A stretch of 64,000 nt of DNA from Janthinobacterium violaceinigrum. GTDB lineage: Bacteria; Pseudomonadota; Gammaproteobacteria; Burkholderiales; Burkholderiaceae_D. The translations under genes and the position numbers were made by a program. Below the pieces are notes generated by a model. The model made no database searches, was not told the DNA's origin, and was given only the letters and a program-made list of their open reading frames with translations. Shown here piece after piece: positions 52,922-61,782 of this stretch; the stretch's first letter is position 1; each line of letters opens with the position of its first letter. Location: the NCBI RefSeq assembly GCF_009208555.1, contig NZ_WFLI01000001.1, positions 272,579-336,578 on the forward strand, given 5' to 3'.

Positions 52922-53668
52922 TCAGTTGCGCCCCTGCCTCAGCCGGTCCGTAATGCCGGGCTCATCCCATGTCGGAAAAAAAAAGGGGTAAAACGACCGT
53001 TCACCCCCATGCTGTTCCATCAAGCCGCCGTATTTGCGGATCTGGGCCCCCATGTAATCGAGGTCCAGTCGCAGCAGCACGGCCGGCGCCCCCACGCGCG
53101 TGCACTCTCGTTCGCCACCGAAGTCCTTGAAACCCAGCATGCGCTTGTAAAACACCACGTGACGGGGGTTGACTTCGATCACGTAATCAGTAAAGCCGTG
53201 AATATTATGGGCATAGATATAAGAAATATGAATCAGCGCTGCAAACACGCGCTTGCTGACGCCCTTGTCGATGGCCAGGCGCGACGGTTCGCACAGGCGC
53301 CGCCCCTCTTCGCGCAGCACGTCGAGCTTGTCGCGGAAGTTTTCGTCGGCGGGCAAGCCCGTCTCGTCGTTATCCAGGCACAGGGTCATGGTGCCGACGG
53401 TGCTGCCGGCCGTTTCCGCAAACAGGGTGATCTTATTGAGCGCATGCGCAATGCCGGGATCGACGGCATAGCCGCGCCAGCCGTACATCTTGCGGATCAG
53501 CAAACTCGCCGCTTCGCGCCGGCCACGCGAATTGGCCATGCGGATATGAAAGCGCTGCAGGTCGAGTTCGTGCTCCATGGCGGGATCGATCTGCCCCTCG
53601 CCCACCACCAGGTCGCTGAAATTGCCCGGCGTGTCGAAGGAAATAATGGGTTCATCGTCAAAGCTCAT
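52922..53668 (-). CDS. FeeM-type N-acyltransferase (PEP-CTERM/exosortase-associated)
   Basis: A 248-residue protein of the GNAT fold related to N-acyl amino acid synthase FeeM and autoinducer synthases (TIGR03694-like). Conserved features include IRKMYGWRGYAVDP, GTMTLCLDNDETGLPADENF (in part), EPSRLAIDK and DYVIEVNPRHVVFYKRMLGF. Family members often lie in exosortase loci and may make an acylated amino acid signal or lipid. It is convergent with the protease (5-bp gap). The 199-bp upstream gap is AT-rich and has a 13-bp palindrome GCTATTTAATAGC (53779-53791). Confidence 0.82.
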   Translation of the reverse strand: MSFDDEPIISFDTPGNFSDLVVGEGQIDPAMEHELDLQRFHIRMANSRGRREAASLLIRKMYGWRGYAVDPGIAHALNKITLFAETAGSTVGTMTLCLDNDETGLPADENFRDKLDVLREEGRRLCEPSRLAIDKGVSKRVFAALIHISYIYAHNIHGFTDYVIEVNPRHVVFYKRMLGFKDFGGERECTRVGAPAVLLRLDLDYMGAQIRKYGGLMEQHGGERSFYPFFFPTWDEPGITDRLRQGRN

Positions 53669-53867
53669 CTTGTCCTCACGTTCATCGGCCGCCGTCGAGA
53701 CGGACTGAAGCCAATGCCTTGTGACAAGATAAAAACTGGAGAAGTTCCCACGCCAGGCAAAAAAAACAGAAGAAATACGCTATTTAATAGCAAAATTGCA
53801 CGCTGAAATTTGCCCGCAAGTACAAAATGACAAACAAAAATGCTGTTTTGACAGGACTATTGCCGAT

Positions 53868-54491
53868 TTAGAAAAAACTCTCCGGTATCAGCAACACGTC
53901 GCCGGGCCGCATCATGACGTTGGCGGAAATGTCGCCATGCTTGAGCAGGTCGTCCAGGCGCACGCCCAGCTGCTGCTGGCTGCCTTCGCGCATGCGGATG
54001 ATGCTGGCCTTGTTGCCGGCGGCGAAGTCGGTGATGCCGCCCACGGCGATGAGCACGTCCATCAGCGACATGCCCAGCCGGTACGGCAGCGCCTGCGGCT
54101 TGGCGGCCTCGCCGATCACCCGGATCTGCTCGCTGTACGGTCCCGAAAAATTGGTGACGATGACCGTCACCACGGGCTGCTGGATGAACTTGCCCAACGC
54201 TTGCTCGATGTCGCGCGCCAGCTGGGTCGACGTCTTGCCGCTCGCTTCCAGGTCTTCCACCAGCGGCGTGGTGATCTTGCCGTCCGGCCGCACGGCCACC
54301 GTCAGCGACACTTCCGGATTGCGCCACACGATGATGTTGACGGAATCGCCCGGGCCGATCAGGTAGTCGTGCATGGGCGCGCTGTCGTCGGCGGGCGCCG
54401 GCGGATGGGGCGTGCGGCAGGCGCCCAGCAGGCTGGCGGCGCCCGCCAGGACCAGCGCGTGGCAGACAAATGCACGGCGAAACGGATTCAT
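53868..54491 (-). CDS. XrtA-system polysaccharide export lipoprotein (Wza-like)
   Basis: A 207-residue outer-membrane lipoprotein with lipobox LLGAC25. Poly_export domain begins DYLIGPGDSVNIIVWRNPE, then RPDGKITTPLVEDLEASG, a SLBB-like domain (IRVIGEAAKPQALPY) and a short helical end MRPGDVLLIPESFF. Fits TIGR03027 of PEP-CTERM loci. It forms or caps the export channel for the polysaccharide. Divergent from the chain-length gene; the 250-bp gap holds both promoters. Confidence 0.92.
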   Translation of the reverse strand: MNPFRRAFVCHALVLAGAASLLGACRTPHPPAPADDSAPMHDYLIGPGDSVNIIVWRNPEVSLTVAVRPDGKITTPLVEDLEASGKTSTQLARDIEQALGKFIQQPVVTVIVTNFSGPYSEQIRVIGEAAKPQALPYRLGMSLMDVLIAVGGITDFAAGNKASIIRMREGSQQQLGVRLDDLLKHGDISANVMMRPGDVLLIPESFF

Positions 54492-54741
54492 GCGGAGCCT
54501 CTTCGGGTCGATGGCGCGTCCATGGGCGGCCCCGCAGAACCAGCCTGAGCCGCGAACTTCCTATGATTATTAAAACCCGGCAAGTCAACCTTGAGGCGTA
54601 TCAAGAAGCAATCATCTTGGGAAATCTTGCTCGACAGGGGTCCTATACTTTGCTTACTCAACAGGCAAGCATTTTTTACAAGACGCCTGTCCGCGCCGCC
54701 AAGCCCTCTGCCGTGCAGCACCGTCACTTGAAGGAAGCGAC

Positions 54742-56271
54742 ATGGAAGAATTGATACAGCAATTGCTTTCCGGCCTGAAAGGCATCTGGAAATACCGCTG
54801 GCATGCGGTGCTGGTGGCGTGGCTGGTGGCAATCGGCGGTTTCATCCGGGTGATCACCCTGCCGGACGACTTCCAGACGTCGGCGCGCGTGTTTGTCGAT
54901 ACGCAAACCATCCTCAAGCCGCTGATGGCCGGCATGACCAGCGTGCCGAATACGGAACAGCAGGTGGCCATCATGAGCCGTACCCTGCTCAGCCGCCCGA
55001 ACGTGGAGCGCGTCATGCGCATGGTCGACCTGGACCTGGACTCGAAGACCGTGCGCGAGCACGAGGCCCAGCTCGACGACCTGATGAGCCGCATCAAGAT
55101 CACGGGCACCAACGCCTACGACATCTACACCATCAGCTACAGCGGCCGCGACCCGAAGCTGGTGCGCGACGTGGTGCAAAGCCTGCTGACCATCTTTGTC
55201 GAAGGCAGCTTCCAGGGTAAAAAGGGGGACTCGCAGAAGGCCGTGCAGTTCATCGACGAGCAGATCAAGAATTACGAGGACAAGCTGAGCGCGGCGGAAA
55301 ACCTGGTGAAGGAATTCAAGATCCGCAACAACCTGCTGCTGCCGCGCCAGGGCATCGACTATGGCAGCCAGCTGCTGATGTCGTCCGATAGCCTGAACAA
55401 TGCCAAGCTGGAACTGGTCGAGGCGGAGCAGGCGCGCAAGGCCATCCAGAGCCAGATCGAGGGCGACGAACCCGTGCTCGACCTGGAACCGAACGCGTCG
55501 ACCATCACGAATCCCGAACTCGACGAGCGCATCGCCTCGCTCAACAAGAACCTCGACAGCCTGCGCATGCAATTTACGGAATTGCATCCCGACATCATCG
55601 CCTCGAAGCGTCTCATTGCACAGCTGGAAGAACGCAAGATCGAGGAAAGCAAGCTGAAAACGGCGGCCGGCGACCCGGGCAAGAACTACAGCCCCATGCT
55701 GCAGCAGCTGAAGGTGGCGCTGACGGACGCGGATGCCAAGGTGGCCGCCATCCGCGCCCGCGTGCAGGAATACAACGCGCGCAACGAGCGCCTGCTGGCG
55801 CAAAGCAATGCCGTGCCCGAGGTGGAATCGCAGCTGGCGCAGCTGAACCGCGACTACATCATCAACAAGGAAAACTATGAAAAGCTGATCGGCCGGCGCG
55901 AAGCGGCCAAGCTGTCGGGCGAACTGAGCTCCACCACGGAGATGATGGCCTTCAAGATCATCGATCCTCCCACGGTGCAATATGCACCCGTGGGCCCGAA
56001 CCGCCCGCTGCTGTTCAGCGCGGCGCTGGGTGCGGCCCTGGTGGCCGGCATCGCCACGGCCCTGCTGATCAGCCAGGTGCGCCCCACCTTCCTCAGCCCC
56101 GCCGAACTGCGCGATGCCACGGGCTTGAACGTGCTGGGCACGGTATCGATGAACTGGACGGCGCTGCAGCAGGTGCGCCGCCGCCGCGCCCGCTATGGCT
56201 TTGGCGCCTGCCTGGGCAGCCTGTTCGTACTGTACGGCGGGGTCATGACGGCCGCGCTGCTGAAATTCTAG
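54742..56271 (+). CDS. XrtA-system polysaccharide chain-length determinant (Wzz/GumC-like)
   Basis: A 509-residue inner-membrane polysaccharide co-polymerase. Wzz domain with TM1 near residues 20-40 and TM2 near 425-450, joined by a long coiled-coil periplasmic region (about 160-390, with SQLAQLNRDYIINKENYEKL in part). A third hydrophobic segment lies at the C-terminus. Matches TIGR03007. It controls chain length with the autokinase encoded 19 bp downstream. Confidence 0.92.
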   Translation: MEELIQQLLSGLKGIWKYRWHAVLVAWLVAIGGFIRVITLPDDFQTSARVFVDTQTILKPLMAGMTSVPNTEQQVAIMSRTLLSRPNVERVMRMVDLDLDSKTVREHEAQLDDLMSRIKITGTNAYDIYTISYSGRDPKLVRDVVQSLLTIFVEGSFQGKKGDSQKAVQFIDEQIKNYEDKLSAAENLVKEFKIRNNLLLPRQGIDYGSQLLMSSDSLNNAKLELVEAEQARKAIQSQIEGDEPVLDLEPNASTITNPELDERIASLNKNLDSLRMQFTELHPDIIASKRLIAQLEERKIEESKLKTAAGDPGKNYSPMLQQLKVALTDADAKVAAIRARVQEYNARNERLLAQSNAVPEVESQLAQLNRDYIINKENYEKLIGRREAAKLSGELSSTTEMMAFKIIDPPTVQYAPVGPNRPLLFSAALGAALVAGIATALLISQVRPTFLSPAELRDATGLNVLGTVSMNWTALQQVRRRRARYGFGACLGSLFVLYGGVMTAALLKF

Positions 56272-56290
56272 CGCCACCACGGGAGCGACG

Positions 56291-57124
56291 ATGAGCACCA
56301 AGGACAGCGGCAGGCAGGAACCCACCATCCTGGGCGTGGCCGAGGCCGGCGTGCCGTATGGCGCGGACCAGGCGGACGCCCAGGCCGAGGCGCTGAACCC
56401 CCGCTACCGGACCTTGAACCTGGCCCGGCTGGCGGAACAAGGCATGCTCACGCAGGATGGCGGGCGCAGCTCGGTGGCCGAGGATTTCCGCATCATCAAG
56501 CGCCCGCTGCTGCGCCAGGCCCGCGCCACCGGTGCCGACGCCATCCGCCACGGCAACCTGATCGTCGTCACCAGCGCCATGCCCGGCGAAGGCAAGACGT
56601 ATTGCGCCGTCAACCTGGCCATGAGCATCGCCATGGAAATGGATATCACGGTGCTGCTGGTCGACGCCGACGTGGCGCGCCCGTCCGTGCTGAAAGTGCT
56701 GGGCCTGCCGCCGGAGCCGGGGCTGATGGACGTGCTGCTGGACCCGCAGCTGGCCATGGCGGACGTCATCCTGAAAACCAACGTGGCCAACCTGAGCATC
56801 CTGCCTGCCGGGCGCAGCAACAAGCATGCAACGGAATTGCTGGCCAGCCGGGCCATGAGCCGGCTGCTGGCCGAGATTGCCAGCCGCTATGCGGACCGCG
56901 TCGTCGTCTTCGACTCGCCGCCCCTGCTGATCACCAGCGAGGCGCACGCGCTGGTGGGACAGATGGGGCAAGTGGTGATGGTGGTCGAGGCGGAAACGAC
57001 GACCCAGCACGCCGTCAAGGAAGCGCTGCGCCAGATCGAATCGTGCGAACACATTCATTTGATCTACAACAAGACCAAATCGTTCCCCGGCACCGACTAC
57101 TACGGTTATGGCTATTACGATTAG
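56291..57124 (+). CDS. XrtA-associated tyrosine autokinase (BY-kinase)
   Basis: A 277-residue cytosolic BY-kinase. Walker A SAMPGEGKT near 95-103, Walker A' LLVDADVARPSV, Walker B VVFDSPPLL, and a Tyr-rich C-terminal cluster (TDYYGYGYYD) for autophosphorylation. Matches TIGR03018. It pairs with the chain-length determinant to regulate polymerisation. The end overlaps the next gene by 17 bp. Confidence 0.93.
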   Translation: MSTKDSGRQEPTILGVAEAGVPYGADQADAQAEALNPRYRTLNLARLAEQGMLTQDGGRSSVAEDFRIIKRPLLRQARATGADAIRHGNLIVVTSAMPGEGKTYCAVNLAMSIAMEMDITVLLVDADVARPSVLKVLGLPPEPGLMDVLLDPQLAMADVILKTNVANLSILPAGRSNKHATELLASRAMSRLLAEIASRYADRVVVFDSPPLLITSEAHALVGQMGQVVMVVEAETTTQHAVKEALRQIESCEHIHLIYNKTKSFPGTDYYGYGYYD

Positions 57125-58637
57125 CCGCCGCGCGCCGCGATCCGTCCCCTTGCTGCTGTCCCTGCTGCTGCCCGCGCCCGCCGGCGCCGTCGACTGGCTG
57201 GTGGTGCCGTCGCTGCGCCTGCGCGAAAGCTACACGGACAACGCCGTGCTGGCGCCGCAGGCGCAGGCCAGGTCCGACTTCATCACGGAAATCGCGCCCG
57301 CCCTGGCCCTGATCGGCAGCGGCCCCCGGCTGCAGGTGCACCTCGACTACAGCTGGCGCAAGTTCCACTACCTGCACCGGCCCGACACGGACACCCACCA
57401 GCTGCAGGCGTCCACCGAGGCGGAACTGGTCAAGGACTGGCTGCACGTCGAGGCACGCGCCGGCGTGAGCCGCCAGAATGTCTCGCCGTTCGGGCCGCAG
57501 ATCATCGACGGACTGCCCGGTAGCGGCAACGAGAGCACGGTGCGCACCACCATGCTGAGCCCCTACCTGCGCCACCGTTTTCGCGCCCTGGGCACGGCCG
57601 AACTGCGCTACACGCGCAGCACGGTGGCCAGCGGCGGCGACCTGCTGGCCATGCACAGCGATGAAGTGCAGATGCTGCTCAGCGGCGAACCGCACGGCAA
57701 CGGCTGGAGCTGGAACGCCAGCTACGACAGGCGCAATACGCAGAACAGCAAGCTGGCGCCGGAGCGCATGGAGCGCAGCAGCGTGGGCCTGCGCTACCCG
57801 TTCAGCAGCAAATGGGCGGCCACGGCCAGCGCGGGCACGGAAAAGGAAGGCTATGCCAGCAGCACGGGCAAGGCGCCGCAAGGCCGTTTCTGGTCCGTGG
57901 GCGGCGTCTGGACGCCGTCGCCGCGCACCAGCGTGGCCTTCAGCACGGGGCGGCGCTTCTTTGGCCAGACCTACAGCCTCGATGCCCACTTCCTGCAGCG
58001 GCATACGAACTGGTCGCTCAATTACAGCGAGAACATCACCACCATGCCCGCCCAGTACCTGCGCCTGGGCAATGCCGACGCAGCCAATCTGCTGGACCAG
58101 CTGTGGCGCGGCATCTTCCCCAACGCCATGCAGCGCCGCCTGCGCATCGACGCCTTCCTGCGCTATGCGAACGGGCTGGGCCCGGAACTGGGCGCCATCA
58201 ATTACTTCAGCAACCGCTATTTCCTGCAAAAGCAGCTGAGCCTGACGGCGGCCCGCGCCACGGCGAAAAGCACGGTGATCGTCGCCGTCAACGCCGTCGA
58301 CCGCACGGCGCAGACGGCCAGCGGCATCGACAGCGGCCTGCTGCCCGGCGTGGAATTCGGCAGCGAAGACCGCACGCGCCAGGTGGGCAGCAACGTGGGC
58401 TGGAGCTGGCAAGCGTCGTCGCGCACCAGCGTAAACGTCAATGCGGGCTACGCCAGCGTGCGCTCGCTGAGCGCCCCGCGACGCGACAACAACGTCACCG
58501 TCACGGCTGGCCTCAGCCGCACCTTGCAGCCGAAGATGACGGCCAGCATCGACCTGCGGCGCACCCAGCACAGCAGTACCCGGGGCGGCGGCTACCGCGA
58601 GAACGGCGTCAGCGCCACGCTCAACATGCAGTTCTAA
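57108..58637 (+). CDS. PEP-CTERM system outer-membrane beta-barrel protein (TIGR03016-like)
   Basis: A 509-residue outer-membrane protein with a signal peptide (cut near AGA-28, VDW mature start). The rest is amphipathic beta strands typical of a barrel (LRLRESYTDNAVLAPQ is the family start) and ends with an aromatic residue (ATLNMQF). This is the usual outer-membrane component between the tyrosine kinase and WecB in XrtA loci. It probably contributes to polysaccharide passage through the outer membrane. Confidence 0.88.
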   Translation: MAITISRRAPRSVPLLLSLLLPAPAGAVDWLVVPSLRLRESYTDNAVLAPQAQARSDFITEIAPALALIGSGPRLQVHLDYSWRKFHYLHRPDTDTHQLQASTEAELVKDWLHVEARAGVSRQNVSPFGPQIIDGLPGSGNESTVRTTMLSPYLRHRFRALGTAELRYTRSTVASGGDLLAMHSDEVQMLLSGEPHGNGWSWNASYDRRNTQNSKLAPERMERSSVGLRYPFSSKWAATASAGTEKEGYASSTGKAPQGRFWSVGGVWTPSPRTSVAFSTGRRFFGQTYSLDAHFLQRHTNWSLNYSENITTMPAQYLRLGNADAANLLDQLWRGIFPNAMQRRLRIDAFLRYANGLGPELGAINYFSNRYFLQKQLSLTAARATAKSTVIVAVNAVDRTAQTASGIDSGLLPGVEFGSEDRTRQVGSNVGWSWQASSRTSVNVNAGYASVRSLSAPRRDNNVTVTAGLSRTLQPKMTASIDLRRTQHSSTRGGGYRENGVSATLNMQF

Positions 58638-58649
58638 GGAGGATGCAGC

Positions 58650-59804
58650 ATGCCCATCTTGCCGCCAGCAACGCCCGCACACCTGCTGTGCGTGGTGGCC
58701 GCGCGCCCCAACCTGATGAAGATGGCGCCCATCCTGGCCGCCCTGGACCGCCAGGCGCCCGCCGTGCGCACGACCTTGTTGCACACTGGGCAACATTACG
58801 ACACGGCCATGAACGGCCAGCTGTTTGCCGACCTGGACCTGCGCGCGCCCGACATCGCCCTCGATGTCGGCTCCGGCAACCACGCACAGCAGACGGCCGA
58901 GATCATGCGCCGCTTCGACGCCGTGCTGGACGCCTATCCGCCGCTGGCGCCCGATGGCGTCCTGGTGGTGGGCGACGTCAATTCCACGCTGGCGTGCGCG
59001 CTGGTGGCGGCCAAGCGGACCATCCCCGTGATCCACGTCGAGGCGGGCTTGCGCAGCGGCGACCGGCACATGCCCGAGGAAATCAACCGCGTGCTGACGG
59101 ATCAATTGTCAAGCCTGCTGCTGACCAGCGAGGAAGGCGCGCGCGCCAACCTGCTGCGCGAAGGCATCGCACCCGAACGCATCCATTTCACGGGCAACGT
59201 CATGATCGACAGCCTGCGGCAGCAATTGCCCCGCGCCGCCGCGCCCGCCGCCACCTTGCGCGCCCACGGCCACGCCTGTCCGCCCGCGCATGGCCTGGTG
59301 ACCCTGCACCGGCCGTCGAACGTGGATGACAAGGTGCAACTGGAAGCGCTGCTGCGGGCGCTGGGACAACTGGCGCGGCAGCTGCCGCTGCTGTTTCCCA
59401 TCCACCCGCGCACGGCAGCCGGCCTGCGCCTGGCGGGCCTGGAAGCATTGCTGGCGCAACCGGGCATCGTCTGCCTGCCGCCGCTGGGCTATTTGGAAAT
59501 GCTGGGCCTGATGCAGGGGGCGCGCCTGGTGCTGACGGATTCGGGCGGCATCCAGGAAGAAAGCACGGCCCTGGGCGTGCCCTGCCTGACCCTGCGCGCC
59601 AATACGGAGCGGCCCGTCACCGTCAGCGACGGCACGAATACGCTGGCCGGCACGGACCCGGCCGTCATCCTGGCGCTGGCGCGCGCCACCCTGGCAACGG
59701 GCGGCAAGCGTGGCCGCCTGCCCGCGCTGTGGGATGGCCACGCGGCCACGCGCATCGCCGCCGCCATCGCCGCCTGGCTGGCCGCACGCGGGGGCACGCC
59801 ATGA
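58650..59804 (+). CDS. wecB: UDP-N-acetylglucosamine 2-epimerase (non-hydrolysing)
   Basis: A 384-residue enzyme making UDP-ManNAc from UDP-GlcNAc. Family blocks: VVAARPNLMKMAPI, TGQHYDTAMN, VVGDVNSTLACALVA, HVEAGLRSGDRHMPEEINR (in part), TLHRPSNVDD, LTDSGGIQEEST and TLRANTERPVTV. Preceded by GGAGG. It supplies ManNAc-type precursors, and its stop overlaps the deacetylase start by 4 bp. Confidence 0.94.
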   Translation: MPILPPATPAHLLCVVAARPNLMKMAPILAALDRQAPAVRTTLLHTGQHYDTAMNGQLFADLDLRAPDIALDVGSGNHAQQTAEIMRRFDAVLDAYPPLAPDGVLVVGDVNSTLACALVAAKRTIPVIHVEAGLRSGDRHMPEEINRVLTDQLSSLLLTSEEGARANLLREGIAPERIHFTGNVMIDSLRQQLPRAAAPAATLRAHGHACPPAHGLVTLHRPSNVDDKVQLEALLRALGQLARQLPLLFPIHPRTAAGLRLAGLEALLAQPGIVCLPPLGYLEMLGLMQGARLVLTDSGGIQEESTALGVPCLTLRANTERPVTVSDGTNTLAGTDPAVILALARATLATGGKRGRLPALWDGHAATRIAAAIAAWLAARGGTP

Positions 59805-60655
59805 CGGCGCCGCCCGCGCTGTTGCGCAACGCGCTGACCATCGACGTGGAAGACTATTTCCAGGTATCCGCGTTTGCGCCGCACATCGCGCGCGCAGACT
59901 GGCCCCGCCTCGAATGCCGGGTCGAGGCAAATATCGAGCGCATCCTGCTGCTGCTCGAACGCCGGCGCATCCACGCCACCTTTTTTACGCTGGGCTGGAT
60001 TGCCGAACGCTATCCGGCCATGCTGCGCCGCGTGGCCGGTGCGGGCCACGAAGTGGCCAGCCACGGCTATGCGCACCTGCGCGCCTGCGACCAGTCAGCC
60101 GCCCAATTTGCCGATGACGTGCGCCGCAGCAAGACCATCCTGGAACAGCTGACGGGGCTGCCCGTGCACGGCTACCGGGCGCCCAGTTTTTCCATCGGCG
60201 CGGCCAACCTGTGGGCCTTCGACGTGCTGCAGGAAGCGGGCTACCGCTACAGTTCCAGCATCTACCCGATCCGCCACGACCACTACGGCATGCCCGGCGC
60301 GCCCCGCTTCGCCTGGCATCCGCGGGGGCCGCTGGGCGTGCTGGAATTGCCCGTCAGCACCGTGCGCCTGCACGGACGCAACGTGCCGGCCGGCGGCGGC
60401 GGCTATTTTCGCCTGATGCCGTATGCACTGTCGCGCTGGCTTTTGCGGCGCATCAATTCGCGCGACGGGCAAGCTGGCATATTCTATTTTCATCCTTGGG
60501 AACTCGATCCCGGCCAGCCCCGCCCACCCGGCCTCAGCGCGAAGACGCGCTTTCGCCACTACCTGAACCTGGGGCGCATGGAAGCGCGGCTGGCGCGGCT
60601 GACGCGCGACTTCGCCTGGGACCGCATGGACCGTATTTTTCTGGAAAGCACATGA
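59801..60655 (+). CDS. XrtA-system polysaccharide deacetylase
   Basis: A 284-residue NodB-homology deacetylase with DUF3473 tail, ATG 59801. Metal/catalytic motifs: TIDVEDYF (Asp pair), ATFFTLGWIAE, SHGYAHLRA (zinc His pair), GYRAPSFS, and YFHPWELDP. Matches TIGR03006. It should remove acetyl groups from amino sugars of the nascent polymer. Coupled by 4-bp overlaps to wecB and to the FemAB-like gene. Confidence 0.93.
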   Translation: MTAPPALLRNALTIDVEDYFQVSAFAPHIARADWPRLECRVEANIERILLLLERRRIHATFFTLGWIAERYPAMLRRVAGAGHEVASHGYAHLRACDQSAAQFADDVRRSKTILEQLTGLPVHGYRAPSFSIGAANLWAFDVLQEAGYRYSSSIYPIRHDHYGMPGAPRFAWHPRGPLGVLELPVSTVRLHGRNVPAGGGGYFRLMPYALSRWLLRRINSRDGQAGIFYFHPWELDPGQPRPPGLSAKTRFRHYLNLGRMEARLARLTRDFAWDRMDRIFLEST

Positions 60656-61767
60656 TGCACGAGGCCAGCCCTCCCTTCGACCTCCCGGCGCTTGCGCCCG
60701 GCACCATGCCGCGCGCAAGCGCCATTGCCGTGCGCTCGCTGCAGGGGCATGAGCATGCGCGCTGGGATGCCTTTGTCGATGCTTGCCCCGAAGCCACCTT
60801 CTTTCACCGCGCCGGCTGGCAAACCATCATGGAACAGGGTTTCCGGCACGACAGCCATTTCCTGTACGCGGAACAGGACGGGCGCATCGCGGGCGTACTG
60901 CCGCTGGCCCACGTGCGCAGCCGCCTGTTCGGCTCTTCGCTCGTCTCGCTGCCGTTCTGCGTGTACGGCGGCATCGCCGGCGGCAGCGGGGACGTCCGGC
61001 AAGCCCTCGACGAGGCGGCGCAGGCGCTGGCCCGGCGCCTGGGCGTGGGACACCTGGAATACCGCTGGCGCGAGGAGAGAGAAGATGCACCGGACAAGGC
61101 ACCGGCCCGCTGGCTGCGCAAGCCCCTGTACGCGACCTTCCGCCACACCCTGCATGCCGATGCCGAACAGAACCTGCTGGCCATTCCCCGCAAGCAGCGC
61201 GCCGTCGTGCGCAAGGCCATGGCGGCCGGCCTGCACAGCGCCATCGACCATGACCTCGAACGCTTCTACCCGATCTACGCGGCCAGCGTGCACCGGCTGG
61301 GCACGCCCGTCTTCGCGCGCCGTCATTTTGCCCTGCTGCGCGCCGTGTTCGGCGCCGATTGCGAGATCCTCACCGTGTACCACGGCCAGCAGGCGCAAGC
61401 GAGCGTGCTGCAGTTCTATTTCCGCGATGAAGTACTGCCCTATTACGGCGGCGGCAGCGTGCTGGCGCGCAGCACGGGCGCCAACGACTTCATGTACTGG
61501 GAGTCGATGCGCCGCGCCTGCGCGCGCGGCTGCCGCCTGTTCGATTTCGGCCGCAGCAAGCTGGGCACGGGCGCCTGCGACTTCAAGAAGAACTGGGGTT
61601 TCGCGCCGCAGCCGCTGCCGTATGCCTACAAGTTGGTGCGCGCCAGGGCACTACCGGAAGTCAACCCGCTCAATCCCAGGTACGCGCTGTTCATCCGCGC
61701 CTGGCGCCGCCTGCCGCTGCCGCTGGCCAACCTGCTGGGGCCGCATATCGTGCGGCAACTGGGCTAG
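60652..61767 (+). CDS. FemAB-like XrtA/PEP-CTERM-associated protein
   Basis: A 371-residue GNAT-fold protein of the FemAB family (TIGR03019): FFHRAGWQTIMEQGFRHD, IPRKQRAVVRKAM, YYGGGSVLARSTGANDFMYWE (in part), FDFGRSKLGTGACDFKKNWGF. No signal peptide. FemAB relatives transfer amino acids from aminoacyl-tRNA; here it may decorate the polysaccharide or a linker. Confidence 0.9.
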   Translation: MMHEASPPFDLPALAPGTMPRASAIAVRSLQGHEHARWDAFVDACPEATFFHRAGWQTIMEQGFRHDSHFLYAEQDGRIAGVLPLAHVRSRLFGSSLVSLPFCVYGGIAGGSGDVRQALDEAAQALARRLGVGHLEYRWREEREDAPDKAPARWLRKPLYATFRHTLHADAEQNLLAIPRKQRAVVRKAMAAGLHSAIDHDLERFYPIYAASVHRLGTPVFARRHFALLRAVFGADCEILTVYHGQQAQASVLQFYFRDEVLPYYGGGSVLARSTGANDFMYWESMRRACARGCRLFDFGRSKLGTGACDFKKNWGFAPQPLPYAYKLVRARALPEVNPLNPRYALFIRAWRRLPLPLANLLGPHIVRQLG

Positions 61768-61782
61768 GCATCCGGACACACC

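Noticed and set aside
54616..54632. RpoN-like TTGGGAAATCTTGCT before the chain-length gene
   Set aside because: The GG to GC distance is 10 bp rather than the required 12, so sigma-54 could not use it.
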